A stretch of 64,000 nt of DNA from UBA6080 sp964607515 (GTDB lineage Bacteria; Fermentibacterota; Fermentibacteria; Fermentibacterales; JCC-6), in contig CAZSKU010000009.1 of NCBI GenBank assembly GCA_964607515.1, forward strand, positions 19,490 through 83,489. Direction: 5' to 3'. The position numbers and the translations under genes are program-made. The notes under the pieces were generated by a model. The model made no database searches and was not told the origin of the DNA. It was given only the letters and a program-made list of their open reading frames with translations. Shown here one piece after another: positions 45,559 through 53,423 of this stretch. Position 1 is the first letter of the stretch. Every line of letters begins with the position of its first letter.

Positions 45559-46964
45559 ATGAGGATTCTTTTCCTGGTTCACGACGCCATAACGATTCCC
45601 CTGGGCATCAGCTACCTCTCCGCCATCCTGAGGGCCCGGGGCCATCAGGTTTCTGTGCTGGCCCTGGGTGACCGGCACCTGATGGAAAAGGCCCGGAACG
45701 CCAACCCTGGTCTGGTGGCCTTCGGCTGCACCACCGGGTTCCACCGGCACTACCTGGAAAGGGCGAGGCAGTTGAAGGAAGCCACCGGAGCCCCTCTGCT
45801 CATGGGGGGCGCCCACCCAACGTTCTTTCCGGAAGTGATGAAGGACCATCCGGAACTGGATTACGCCATGCGGGGCGAGTCGGAAGTATCGATGCCCATG
45901 TTCCTGGACGCCCTGCAGGGAAAGCTTCCACTGGAGGCCGTGGGCAACCTCGTCTACAGGAAGGGCGACCTGATCGAGGAAAACCCACTGCTTCCCCTGG
46001 TGGAGGACCTGGACACCATTCCCTATCCCGACCGTTTCCTCCTTCCCGGGGCCAACCGAAACGCCGTTTTCGTGATAACCGGCAGGGGATGCCCCTACGG
46101 CTGCTCCTACTGCTTCAACCACAGCTACAACGCCATGTACAGCGGCCTCGGACGGATGCGACGGCGCAGGTCCGTGGGGAACGTCATCGGCGAGATCGCC
46201 CAGCTCAGGGAAACCGTCCGGGAACTCCAGATGATCGTGTTTCAGGATGACATTTCATCCTCGAACCCGCCTGGACCATGGAATTCTGCGAGAACTACCG
46301 CAGGGAGATCGGGCTACCCTTCCACTGCCATCTCAGGGCCAATCTGGTGACTCCGGAGCTGGCCCGGGCGCTGGCGGACGCCGGCTGCATAAGTGTTAAG
46401 ATGGCCATAGAAACCCGCAACGACAGGCTCAGGAACGAGGTGCTTTGCCGGCAGATGTCCGTGGAGACCATCAGAAACGCATGTGGCGCGGTAAAGGATG
46501 CGGGAATCGCCCTAGTCACCCAGAACATCCTGGGAATTCCGGGATCCACCCCGGACGACGACATGGAAACCCTGGATCTGAACCGGGAAATCCGTCCCGC
46601 ATTCTGTTTCGCCACCCTTCTTCAGCCCTACCCGAAAACCTCCATTCACGAGTACTGCCTCAGGATGGGGCTCATCGAGCCTGAACAGGGTATTCCCGAC
46701 TCCTTCTTCGACCGGTCGGTCCTGAAACTACCCCATGCCGCCTCACTCTCCCGGCTCAGAAAACTCTTCGCCCTTTCAGTCGAGTTCAGGGCGGTCCGAA
46801 GGCTTCTTCCCTCTCTCATAAAGCTTCCGCTGGACTTCTTGTACGATCTCGCAGACAAACTCTGGAAGGGCTACTGCATCAAACAGAGGGAGTTCCCCTA
46901 CCGGCTCACCCCGGGCGAGTACATCAGGAACGTGGCCCAGTATTTCAGAAGCCGCTACTACTGA
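45559..46964 (+). pseudogene. B12-binding radical SAM protein, broken by a frameshift
   Basis: From ATG 45559 the first frame encodes a cobalamin-binding domain ('YLSAILRARGHQVSVLAL' to 'LLMGGAHPTFFPEV', residues 18-95) and a radical SAM motif 'GRGCPYGCSYCFN' near residue 176. Around 46252-46254 the reading shifts by one base. The first frame goes on as unrelated residues to a stop at 46350, while the proper sequence ('FILEPAWTMEFCENYRREIG') continues in the next frame to 46964. Restoring one base gives a ~470-aa protein of the BchE/P-methylase type. It could be a real frameshift mutation or a sequencing error, since all else looks intact. The natural reaction is unknown; such proteins act in lipid or cofactor methylation and ring formation. 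Confidence 0.82.
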
Positions 46965-47041
46965 GCCCCGGACACAGAAGCTCCATCCTCATATTGACAT
47001 AGCTCCTTCCAGACGCAAGCATTGGGCATAGGAGGTGCGAC

Positions 47042-48850
47042 ATGACAAGAACGGCATTGATTCTTGTTTGCGCTTTTTCATGGGCGTATGCGGTCACCGC
47101 GGTGCAGGACGACTGGTCAGGAGGGCCCAGGGAACCGGGGCCGGTGGGCGATTTCGGCCTTTTCTTCAGCTTCGGTTCCAACATCGTATGGCAGACTCCC
47201 GGGGTAGTCACAGTTTCCTCAGAACCCCTCCTTATTCCGGTGGACGAGCTGTTCGCGGGCGCTTCCTGCGTAGTCCCCACGGACATCGACGGCGACGGCG
47301 ACATGGACCTGGCGGGATCCAACATGGAATCGGACGAGATAGCCTGGTGGCAGAACACCGACGGAACAGGGCTGCAGTGGCGGAAGATTCCGGTCTTCAC
47401 CGGATTCGTCAGCGCCAGTGCCCTCACCGCAGCCGATATGGACGGCGACGGCGACATGGACCTTGTGGGGGCCGCCAAGGACCAGTACGGCGACAAGCAT
47501 CTGGCACTGTTCACCAACTTGGACGGCGCCGGAGAAAGCTGGTCATACATCCAGGTGAGCGGCAGCTTTCCGGGAGCCCATGCCGTCTGCACCGGCGATA
47601 TAGATGGCGATGGCGACCCCGACATGGCGTCCGTCTCCATCTACCAGGACAAGGCTTCCTGGTGGGAGAACCGTGACGGCGCCGGAGGCGAGTGGGTCGA
47701 GCACCCCATGGCGGACTCCCTGGATGGAGCGTGGACTCTGACGTTGGCGGACCTGGACGGCGACGGCGACCTGGACGCCGCGGCGGGGGCCTACTACGCC
47801 AACGACGTGGTCTGGCTGGAGAACACCGGCTCGCCGGTGGAACCGTGGACCAGGCACAACATAGACACAGACCTGGCGGGGATCTATTACCTGGACCACA
47901 TGGACATGGACGGCGACGGCGACACCGACCTTCTGGGCGCCGCGGCGAACGCCGACCGGGTCGTCTGGTGGGAGAACACCCGGGACACCTTCGTGGGCCA
48001 CATGATCGACCCCGCCCTGGACGGAGCGGTCTCGGTCCACGGCTGCGACATGGACGGCGACGGCATCGGGGAGGTTCTTGCCGCCTCCGTTTTCTCCGGC
48101 CAGGTGGTGCTCTACCGGAACGAGCCGGACGGCTGGAAGCGCAAGTTCACCGCGGACGGATTCACCGGGGCTTTCTCGGTGACGGCTTCGGACATTGACT
48201 CCGACGGCATCCCAGACGTGATCGCCGCGGCCCAGAGCGCCGGTCTGGTGGCATGGTGGAACCGCGCTCCGGAAGGGGGCTACCTGGAGTCGAGCATCCT
48301 CTACACCGGAGGCGACCCCATGTGGGGAACCATCGACTGGACGTCCGAGGCTCCTGAAGGAACGTCCGTAACCTTCCAGGTCCGGAGTTCCGACGACCCC
48401 GAATCCATGGGGGAATGGTCGGAGCCTCTCCTTCGGCCCGGCAGGCTTAGCGACTTCCTCACAGACGACCAGTCATTCATGCAGTACCGGGCGCTTCTGC
48501 AGGGTTCGGGACAAACGGAGATGCCTTACCTGCACCGGGTGGAGATCACCTGGATCAACACAGGCATAGAGGAGGAAGGCGCTCCGGTTCCCCCGACCAC
48601 TCCGGACCTCTGGATCAGCCCGAATCCTTCGGTCTCTGTCGCGGTGATAGGTTTCTTCCTGGCCGAGGAATCCCCAGTGGAGATGGCCGTGTTCGACGTA
48701 GCGGGCCGGCTGGTATGGCGCGCGCAGTTCGACGAACTTTCCGAGGGCGTACACACTCTGACCGCCGACGGTCTCGCCCCCGGTATGTACCTTTGCAGGA
48801 TGACCGCGGCGGATTTCCGGACCGTGGAGCGGTTCGCGGTGGTCCGGTAG
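47042..48850 (+). CDS. FG-GAP/VCBS repeat surface protein with sorting domain
   Basis: The 602-aa protein has a signal peptide (MTRTALILVCAFSWAYAVTA) and at least seven repeats carrying 'D-x-D-G-D-G-D-x-D' calcium-binding-like loops followed by 'WWENxDGxG', as in FG-GAP/VCBS integrin-like propellers (about residues 75-400). The last ~75 residues ('LWISPNPSVSVAVIG', 'MAVFDVAGRLVWRA', 'GLAPGMYLCRMTAADF') form a FlgD-like/T9SS-type sorting module. It is expected on the cell surface and probably binds Ca2+. Its ligand is unknown. Confidence 0.9.
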   Translation: MTRTALILVCAFSWAYAVTAVQDDWSGGPREPGPVGDFGLFFSFGSNIVWQTPGVVTVSSEPLLIPVDELFAGASCVVPTDIDGDGDMDLAGSNMESDEIAWWQNTDGTGLQWRKIPVFTGFVSASALTAADMDGDGDMDLVGAAKDQYGDKHLALFTNLDGAGESWSYIQVSGSFPGAHAVCTGDIDGDGDPDMASVSIYQDKASWWENRDGAGGEWVEHPMADSLDGAWTLTLADLDGDGDLDAAAGAYYANDVVWLENTGSPVEPWTRHNIDTDLAGIYYLDHMDMDGDGDTDLLGAAANADRVVWWENTRDTFVGHMIDPALDGAVSVHGCDMDGDGIGEVLAASVFSGQVVLYRNEPDGWKRKFTADGFTGAFSVTASDIDSDGIPDVIAAAQSAGLVAWWNRAPEGGYLESSILYTGGDPMWGTIDWTSEAPEGTSVTFQVRSSDDPESMGEWSEPLLRPGRLSDFLTDDQSFMQYRALLQGSGQTEMPYLHRVEITWINTGIEEEGAPVPPTTPDLWISPNPSVSVAVIGFFLAEESPVEMAVFDVAGRLVWRAQFDELSEGVHTLTADGLAPGMYLCRMTAADFRTVERFAVVR

Positions 48851-48870
48851 CGGCTGTCGCCGCAGCACAT

Positions 48871-48901
48871 AAAAAAAGCCGCCGGGGACCCTCCCGGCGG
48901 C
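48871..48901 (-). terminator. intrinsic terminator of tRNA-Asp
   Basis: GCCGCCGGG (48878-48886) pairs with CCCGGCGGC (48893-48901) across a 6-nt loop. On the minus strand the hairpin is followed by TTTTTTT, 13 bp past the tRNA-Asp CCA. Confidence 0.92.
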
Positions 48902-48913
48902 ATCTGTACCGTC

Positions 48914-48990
48914 TGGCGGTCCGGACGAGACTCGAACTCGCAACTTCCGGCGTGACAGGCCGGTGCTCTAACCGATTGAACTACCGGACC
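48914..48990 (-). tRNA. tRNA-Asp (anticodon GTC)
   Basis: On the minus strand the acceptor GGTCCGG pairs with CCGGACC, the D-arm follows the TAGTTCA pattern of tRNA-Asp, the anticodon stem is CCGGC/GCCGG around CTGTCAC, and the T-arm has GTTCGAGTC. The discriminator is G and CCA is encoded. The anticodon GTC reads GAC and GAT. Confidence 0.96.
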
Positions 48991-49007
48991 GCGCAAACGG
49001 GAGTGGA

Positions 49008-49035
49008 AATATCTTCAAATACCCCGTTCTGTCAA
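49008..49035 (-). promoter_or_regulatory. promoter of tRNA-Asp
   Basis: On the minus strand a perfect TTGACA (49035-49030), a 16-bp spacer and GATATT (49013-49008) stand 18 bp before the tRNA 5' end. Confidence 0.8.
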
Positions 49036-49057
49036 GGGTGGCGCCGTTGTCCGGCTA

Positions 49058-49086
49058 TTGCCATGGAACATGCGGGCGAATAGAAT
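49058..49086 (+). promoter_or_regulatory. promoter of the selenoprotein operon
   Basis: TTGCCA (49058-49063) and TAGAAT (49081-49086) are separated by 17 bp and stand 51 bp before the first CxxU gene. It lies back to back with the tRNA-Asp promoter. Confidence 0.68.
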
Positions 49087-49137
49087 ACTAAAGGTTTCAG
49101 GAAAAGGAATTCACTCTATATGTGAGGGAGCTATGCG

Positions 49138-49737
49138 ATGAGAGCATCCTTGCTTGCGCTGGCGCTTATTGGTGTATTGGCAACTGCCGCCGACGTTGAG
49201 ATCGGATCCAACCAGTTCCCGTACAACGCGCCGCTCTGCGCCACTTGAACCGAGTCTCTGCGCTACCAGGTGGTAGTGCTCGGAAGCGAAATCGGAAGCG
49301 CGATGACAATCAACTCCATCGCGTTCAAACCCACTTCCGGCAACGGTGTGATCTTCGACCAGTTCACGGTCTACATGGGGCCCGCCGCGGGTGACGTGCT
49401 GGGCAGCAACTTCATGGAGAACTATTCCGGAGACAGGGTGACGGTGTACGACCATGCAAGTGCGTCTTTCTCTCCCAGCGGGGATTGGGTTGCCATACCG
49501 CTGGATACCCCGTACTTCTTTAGCGGGAGCGGCAACCTGATAATCGAGGTGGAGTGGCCGAACGGAGACCTGGAGATATACGCCGGCCACTGGGCCACTT
49601 CAGGGGCCAGGATTCTCACCTCCTACTATGGGAGCCCCACGGGTGACCCCTTCGAGTTCTGCCCCAACCTTCTCCTCTCCGGCACCCTCGACCTGGCGCC
49701 CATGACCTTCGGATCCATCAAGGCCAGCTTCCAGTAA
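49138..49737 (+). CDS. predicted exported selenoprotein, CATU motif (copy 1)
   Basis: The gene reads from ATG 49138 (GAGGGAG upstream) through an in-frame TGA at 49246-49248 to the stop at 49737, giving 199 aa if TGA is selenocysteine. Residues 1-18 (MRASLLALALIGVLATAA) are a signal peptide. C34-A-T-U37 is near the start of the mature protein ('NQFPYNAPLC' before it). The rest is beta-rich: 'YQVVVLGSEIGSAMTI', 'FTVYMGPAAGDVLGSNFMEN', 'LIIEVEWPNG' and the C-terminal 'FGSIKASFQ'. Two paralogs follow, each with TGA at the same place and a hairpin after it. TGA is a normal stop in other genes here, so code reassignment is unlikely. The alternative is a short peptide plus a second protein started at GTG 49270, but that would lose the signal peptide. 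The fold and the reaction are unknown; CxxU suggests redox work outside the cytoplasm. Confidence 0.85.
49261..49278 (+). promoter_or_regulatory. predicted bacterial SECIS element (copy 1)
   Basis: CGCTACC (49261-49267) pairs with GGTAGTG (49272-49278) around the loop AGGT, giving 7 bp with one G-T pair. It starts 12 nt after the TGA, and the loop G lies about 20 nt from it, within the range known for bacterial SECIS hairpins. An outer CCGAG/CTCGG helix (49250-49254 with 49279-49283) extends it. Confidence 0.78.
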
Positions 49738-49753
49738 CCACCAGGGGGGTTGA

Positions 49754-50386
49754 ATGATTCGAGCCGCACGTCCCGTGCTGACGGTCATCGCACTGGCTTG
49801 CCAGGTGCTGGCGGCGGAAGTCGAGATCGGCTCCAGCCAGTTCAGCTATCTGGTGCCTCTCTGCGGACCTTGAGTCAACAGCCTGCACTACCAGGTGGTG
49901 GTGCTGGAAAGTGAAATCGGCGGAGCGATGACCATTGACGCCGTCTCTTTCGTGGCGGCTCCGGGAACGGGCCAGTTCTCGTCATTCAACGATTACCAGA
50001 TTTTCATGGGACCTACACAACTGGAGAGTCTGGGCACCGTTTTCGAGGAGAACTACTCCGGCGCCCGGGAGATGGTCTATTATGATCCTCAGGTTACGCA
50101 CTACAACAATTCCGACATGGTAACAATTGCACTGGAAGAACCCTATTACTATCCCGGCCAGGGAAACCTGATCATCGAGATTCTCTACGGCGACAGCGGC
50201 TCCATACCGGACAACCAGAGCATCTACATCATGTACTGCGCCTCGGGCAGCAACCGGATTGCATGGGAGGCCTCCCAGGGCGCCGCCGAGGGTCAGCTCT
50301 ATCCGTTCCTTCCGCACATGTTTCTGTCCGGGGAAATGTCCCTTCCATCGTCTACCTTCGGAACCGTCAAAGCCAGCTTTCTGTAG
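49754..50386 (+). CDS. predicted exported selenoprotein, CGPU motif (copy 2)
   Basis: From ATG 49754 (AGGGGGG upstream, 16 bp after copy 1) the frame passes an in-frame TGA at 49871-49873 and ends at 50386, giving 210 aa with selenocysteine. The signal peptide is MIRAARPVLTVIALACQVLAA. The motif C37-G-P-U40 equals the thioredoxin CGPC motif with the second Cys replaced, although no thioredoxin fold is evident. It aligns with copy 1 along its length: 'SSQFSYLVPLC', 'YQVVVLESEIGGAMTI', 'FMGPTQLESLGTVFEENYSG', 'NLIIEIL', 'LYPFLPHMFLSGEM' and 'FGTVKASFL'. The downstream frame alone would lack an export signal. Confidence 0.85.
49886..49903 (+). promoter_or_regulatory. predicted bacterial SECIS element (copy 2)
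   Basis: CACTACC (49886-49892) pairs with GGTGGTG (49897-49903) around the loop AGGT. The hairpin begins 12 nt after the TGA, exactly as in copies 1 and 3. Compared with copy 1, a G-T pair became A-T and a T-A pair became T-G, keeping the stem. Confidence 0.78.
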
Positions 50387-50425
50387 CATCCATGTGCCAA
50401 TCGAGCGCCGCCTCATGAGGTTTCT

Positions 50426-51043
50426 ATGAAGATACTTCGGGCGGCGCCTCTTCTTATCCCTTTCAGCATCGGAATCGCCCAAGGCGTCGAGGTTGGCTTT
50501 TCCCGTTTCCCCGTGAACGTGCCCTTCTGCGGCGGTTGACACCCTGAGATACGCTGCCAGGTGGCGGTGCCGGGAAGCGAGATTGGAGGGAGCGGGATGA
50601 TGGGGATTGAGATAAGCTCGCTGTCGTTCCGGGCTGCAAGTGCCGACAGTGTTTTCTTCAGGAGATTCACGGTTCGAATGGGAACCATGGCTGGCGATTC
50701 CCTGGGCTCGGACTTCGATGAAAACTTCGCCGGTGAAGGTATCGTTGTCTTCCACAGGGACGAAGTGGTTATCCGTCCAAACCAGGGGTGGATCACCCTT
50801 CCTCTCGACAGTGCTTATGTTTTCCGGGGTTCGGAGAACCTGCTGGTGGAGATAACCAACAGCGGAGCCGACGACGGACTTCTGTACTGCGGTTACTGGG
50901 AAACCGGTGATTTCCGCACCGTGTACAGCGGTGACCATCTTGCGACGAGCGGCTCTCTGTTTCGGTTTTCGCCGCACATGTATCTCGGCGGCAGCGCTTT
51001 TCTCGACACGGGGTTGTTCTCCGAACCGGAAACCGGCAACTGA
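50426..51043 (+). CDS. predicted exported selenoprotein, CGGU motif (copy 3)
   Basis: From ATG 50426 the frame passes TGA at 50537-50539 and ends at 51043, giving 205 aa with selenocysteine. The signal peptide is MKILRAAPLLIPFSIGIAQG. The motif is C35-G-G-U38 ('FPVNVPFC' before it). It is the most diverged copy but keeps 'CQVAVPGSEIGGSGM', 'FTVRMGTMAGDSLGSDFDENFAG' and 'FRFSPHMYLGGSAF'; the C-terminal 'KASF' ending is lost. The polyferredoxin gene starts 19 bp downstream, so all four genes are probably one operon. Confidence 0.83.
50552..50569 (+). promoter_or_regulatory. predicted bacterial SECIS element (copy 3)
   Basis: CGCTGCC (50552-50558) pairs with GGCGGTG (50563-50569) around AGGT, 12 nt after the TGA. 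The A-T pair of copies 1 and 2 is here a G-C pair, a true compensatory change that alters a codon (Tyr to Cys). Confidence 0.78.
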
Positions 51044-51062
51044 TCGTTCATTGGGGGTGTTC

Positions 51063-52430
51063 ATGAGGGTTGTTCTGCTGCTTCTCGTCTTCACCGCGGC
51101 CTCAGCCGCCCAGTGCCCGTTGGGACTCACCCCCGCGGAGGCATGCTTCGAGGGAGCTCCTCGCTGCGCTCTTTACACGGATGCCGACGGAGACCAGCGC
51201 TGCGACAACCCCGGCCCTCAACCGGTCATGAATCCCGAACCCGAAACGGAACCGGAACCTGTGGAAGTAACCGAACCGGAGGTCGAGACCGAACCGGAGC
51301 AGGAAGAGCCCCGGATTGTTCCCGAGCCGGATACTGCCCCGCCGGAGTCTGTCGTACCGGAAGTGATCGAGGGGACGGAACAGCCGGCGGACTCCCAGGC
51401 TGTCGCTGTGGAGGAAACCGTGCCGGACAGCGGCGCCGGGGATCCCGGGCCCCCTTCTTTTCAGGGCTGTCCCCTTGGCTACACCGTGGAGCAGGCTTGC
51501 ACGTCCGGGACCCCGGGTTGCGCCCTCTTCACGGATACCGATGAAGACGGAAGATGCGACAACCCCCTGCCCGGTGAAGAACCCGACAGCGCCGAAGCCT
51601 TGACGGTTCCCGTGATCGGGTGTCCGCTGGGGCTCCCTCCGGAAGCAGCCTGTCCCGGGAATATTCCACTATGTCCCCACTGGTTCGGCCAATCGGAAGC
51701 GGTTCCATGTTCCAATCCGTCTGCCGGCGACAGACGGGTCTTCATCTCTCTGATTGCCCTTTCCGTGCTGATGATCCTGTCCACGGTTCTCAGCAGACGG
51801 CTCAAGGGCAGAAAGCTTCACGACAAACTCCGGAGAAACCTGGCCCACCGGACCGTTCATGGACTGAGCCTGATTGTTCTGGGATTCGGCATTCAGGGGT
51901 GCTTCTGCCCGCTGGGAGTGTTCCAGTACGCCTTCCTGAAGGACGGGCTGCTTTTCCTGGGCTGGATGGGCATTGCCATCCTGGTCATCCCATTCCTCTT
52001 CGCTTCGTTCTTCGGCAGGATCTTCTGCTGCTGGGTTTGTCCCATGGGCGCCATGCAGGAACTGGCCTTCCGCATTCCATCTCCGGGGAAACTGAACCCC
52101 AGGGGAAGATTGAGCAGAGCCATCGGGAGATTCCGATTCGTTGTTCTGGGGGCGCTGGTCACCGTCCTGCTTCTCAACCGCTTCGGAATCCTTCAGACAC
52201 CCTGGCCGGCGGTTTTCTGCAGGCTCGACCCGTTCCACACCATGTTCACCCTGTTCCTCACCGGAAGCATGGTTGCGGCGGGTATCACACTGCTGTTGTC
52301 GGTTTTCATCCGGAGGTTCTTCTGCCGTTACCTGTGCTTCCTGGGAGCTGCTCTGAGCCTGTTCTCGCCGCTCCGGCTTTACAGCCGAATCAGGGGAAAG
52401 AAACCCGAACAGAACGTCTGCGAGTTCTAA
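51063..52430 (+). CDS. NapH/NosR-like membrane polyferredoxin with repeated four-Cys exported domain
   Basis: The 455-aa protein starts at ATG 51063 with a signal sequence (MRVVLLLLVFTAASAA). Three cysteine repeats follow, of the pattern 'CPLGxxxxxAC-x6-C-x11-C' at about residues 18-50, 134-170 and 184-222; the first two also have 'TDxDxDxRCDNP' acidic loops. Repeats 1 and 2 are separated by a long Pro/Glu/Val linker. From about residue 225 there are five transmembrane helices with the NapH/NosR-type motifs 'CFCPLGVFQY', 'FCCWVCPMGAMQEL' and 'FFCRYLCFLGAAL', the usual Fe-S ligands. It should pass electrons between membrane and periplasm. Its place right behind the three CxxU genes suggests it is their redox partner (inference). 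Confidence 0.85.
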   Translation: MRVVLLLLVFTAASAAQCPLGLTPAEACFEGAPRCALYTDADGDQRCDNPGPQPVMNPEPETEPEPVEVTEPEVETEPEQEEPRIVPEPDTAPPESVVPEVIEGTEQPADSQAVAVEETVPDSGAGDPGPPSFQGCPLGYTVEQACTSGTPGCALFTDTDEDGRCDNPLPGEEPDSAEALTVPVIGCPLGLPPEAACPGNIPLCPHWFGQSEAVPCSNPSAGDRRVFISLIALSVLMILSTVLSRRLKGRKLHDKLRRNLAHRTVHGLSLIVLGFGIQGCFCPLGVFQYAFLKDGLLFLGWMGIAILVIPFLFASFFGRIFCCWVCPMGAMQELAFRIPSPGKLNPRGRLSRAIGRFRFVVLGALVTVLLLNRFGILQTPWPAVFCRLDPFHTMFTLFLTGSMVAAGITLLLSVFIRRFFCRYLCFLGAALSLFSPLRLYSRIRGKKPEQNVCEF

Positions 52431-53267
52431 CTAGGGCAGGCAGACCAGTTTCAGAGGAGCCAACCCCGGCGTACCGGTGACCACCGCCAGATAGACCCCC
52501 GGAACATCCGGTTCGAACAGAACAGTTCCCGAGGCCGGATCCAGGGTCCGGATACGCCTCCCCGCAAGGTCGAACACCTCTATTCGGGACCCGGGAACCA
52601 GGTTCACAGCTGAAAGGATCACCCGCCCGGAGAAGGGGTTCATCTCCGGCTCCATCAACGGTGCTCCGGGAAGCCCGCTGGAGGTTTCCCCGATTCCCAC
52701 TTCCTCGTAGTCGAACTGCACCCAGTCCCACCAGGCTGAGGTTTCACCCGCGGCAATGCCCCATTCTCCGGCCTTTACATCGTCGGCGGATACGGCGTTT
52801 AGAATCCAGGTCTGCGAGGATTCCACGTGTTCTATGCTGAGGCTCATGTCCTGCCCCAGGCAGCTGAACACCAGCACGTAGGTCCCCTCGGGGAAGTCAT
52901 CGTACAGGGACGCAAAGATGATGGATGTCGCCCCGTTGCTGACCCTGCGGATTCTGGCCACGTTATGGTCCAGGGAAACGTACGCGTAGATGCCTGTGTT
53001 TAGGTTGTCCAGGCGCGCTACAACCCCGAAGACATGGTTCCCGCTTCCCAAGACGGTTATATAGCCGTCCTGTGCCGTTATCGGGCCGGGAAACACCAGG
53101 GCGGAGCATGTGCTGTAGGTGTAGCAGTTGACTATCCCTCCCGAGCAGCTCCAGCTTCCTGATCCGCACCGGGCCGTCCAGTCGTCTATTCCGTCGGAGA
53201 AATCGTCGAATACTGTTGCTGAAAAGGCGCATGCTGCGAGTACCACTGTAACGGAAAGTAGCTTCAT
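52431..53267 (-). CDS. exported protein with sorting domain
   Basis: The 278-aa protein starts at ATG 53267 (AAGGAGAG upstream) with signal peptide MKLLSVTVVLAACAFSA. Residues about 18-195 look like a concanavalin/laminin-G-type beta sandwich ('FDDFSDGIDDWTARCGSG', 'VFGVVARLDNLNTGIYAYVSL', 'GEWGIAAGETSAWWDWVQFDY'), a carbohydrate-binding-like layout. The last ~70 residues ('MNPFSGRVILSAVN', 'IEVFDLAGRRIRTLD', 'DVPGVYLAVVTG') are a FlgD-like sorting module. It is probably a surface protein. Its stop directly adjoins that of the polyferredoxin gene. Confidence 0.83.
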   Translation of the reverse strand: MKLLSVTVVLAACAFSATVFDDFSDGIDDWTARCGSGSWSCSGGIVNCYTYSTCSALVFPGPITAQDGYITVLGSGNHVFGVVARLDNLNTGIYAYVSLDHNVARIRRVSNGATSIIFASLYDDFPEGTYVLVFSCLGQDMSLSIEHVESSQTWILNAVSADDVKAGEWGIAAGETSAWWDWVQFDYEEVGIGETSSGLPGAPLMEPEMNPFSGRVILSAVNLVPGSRIEVFDLAGRRIRTLDPASGTVLFEPDVPGVYLAVVTGTPGLAPLKLVCLP

Positions 53268-53423
53268 GGCTTCTCTCCTTAATTTATGGTATCGTACATA
53301 ATATACAATCTTTGCTATCCTCAGTAATACCAATACCCCTTTGCCCACGCAGCGTCAACTCTCCGCGGGACACAACGCTTCAGAAATCATTCGGATATAT
53401 TCAGGCTGGAAATTGGAGGTGGC

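Noticed and set aside
48473..48996. Minus-strand open frames over tRNA-Asp and the end of the FG-GAP gene
   Set aside because: They cover a tRNA and a terminator and have no ribosome binding site or domain.
49138..51043. TGA reassigned to Trp or Gly across the genome
   Set aside because: Many intact genes here end in TGA at the proper family length, for example the pyrophosphatase (4302-4304) and tupC (44118-44120).
49138..51043. In-frame TGA codons as sequencing errors or pseudogenes
   Set aside because: The same position is affected in three diverged copies, always after C-x-x and followed by a hairpin at equal distance; the frames on both sides are conserved.
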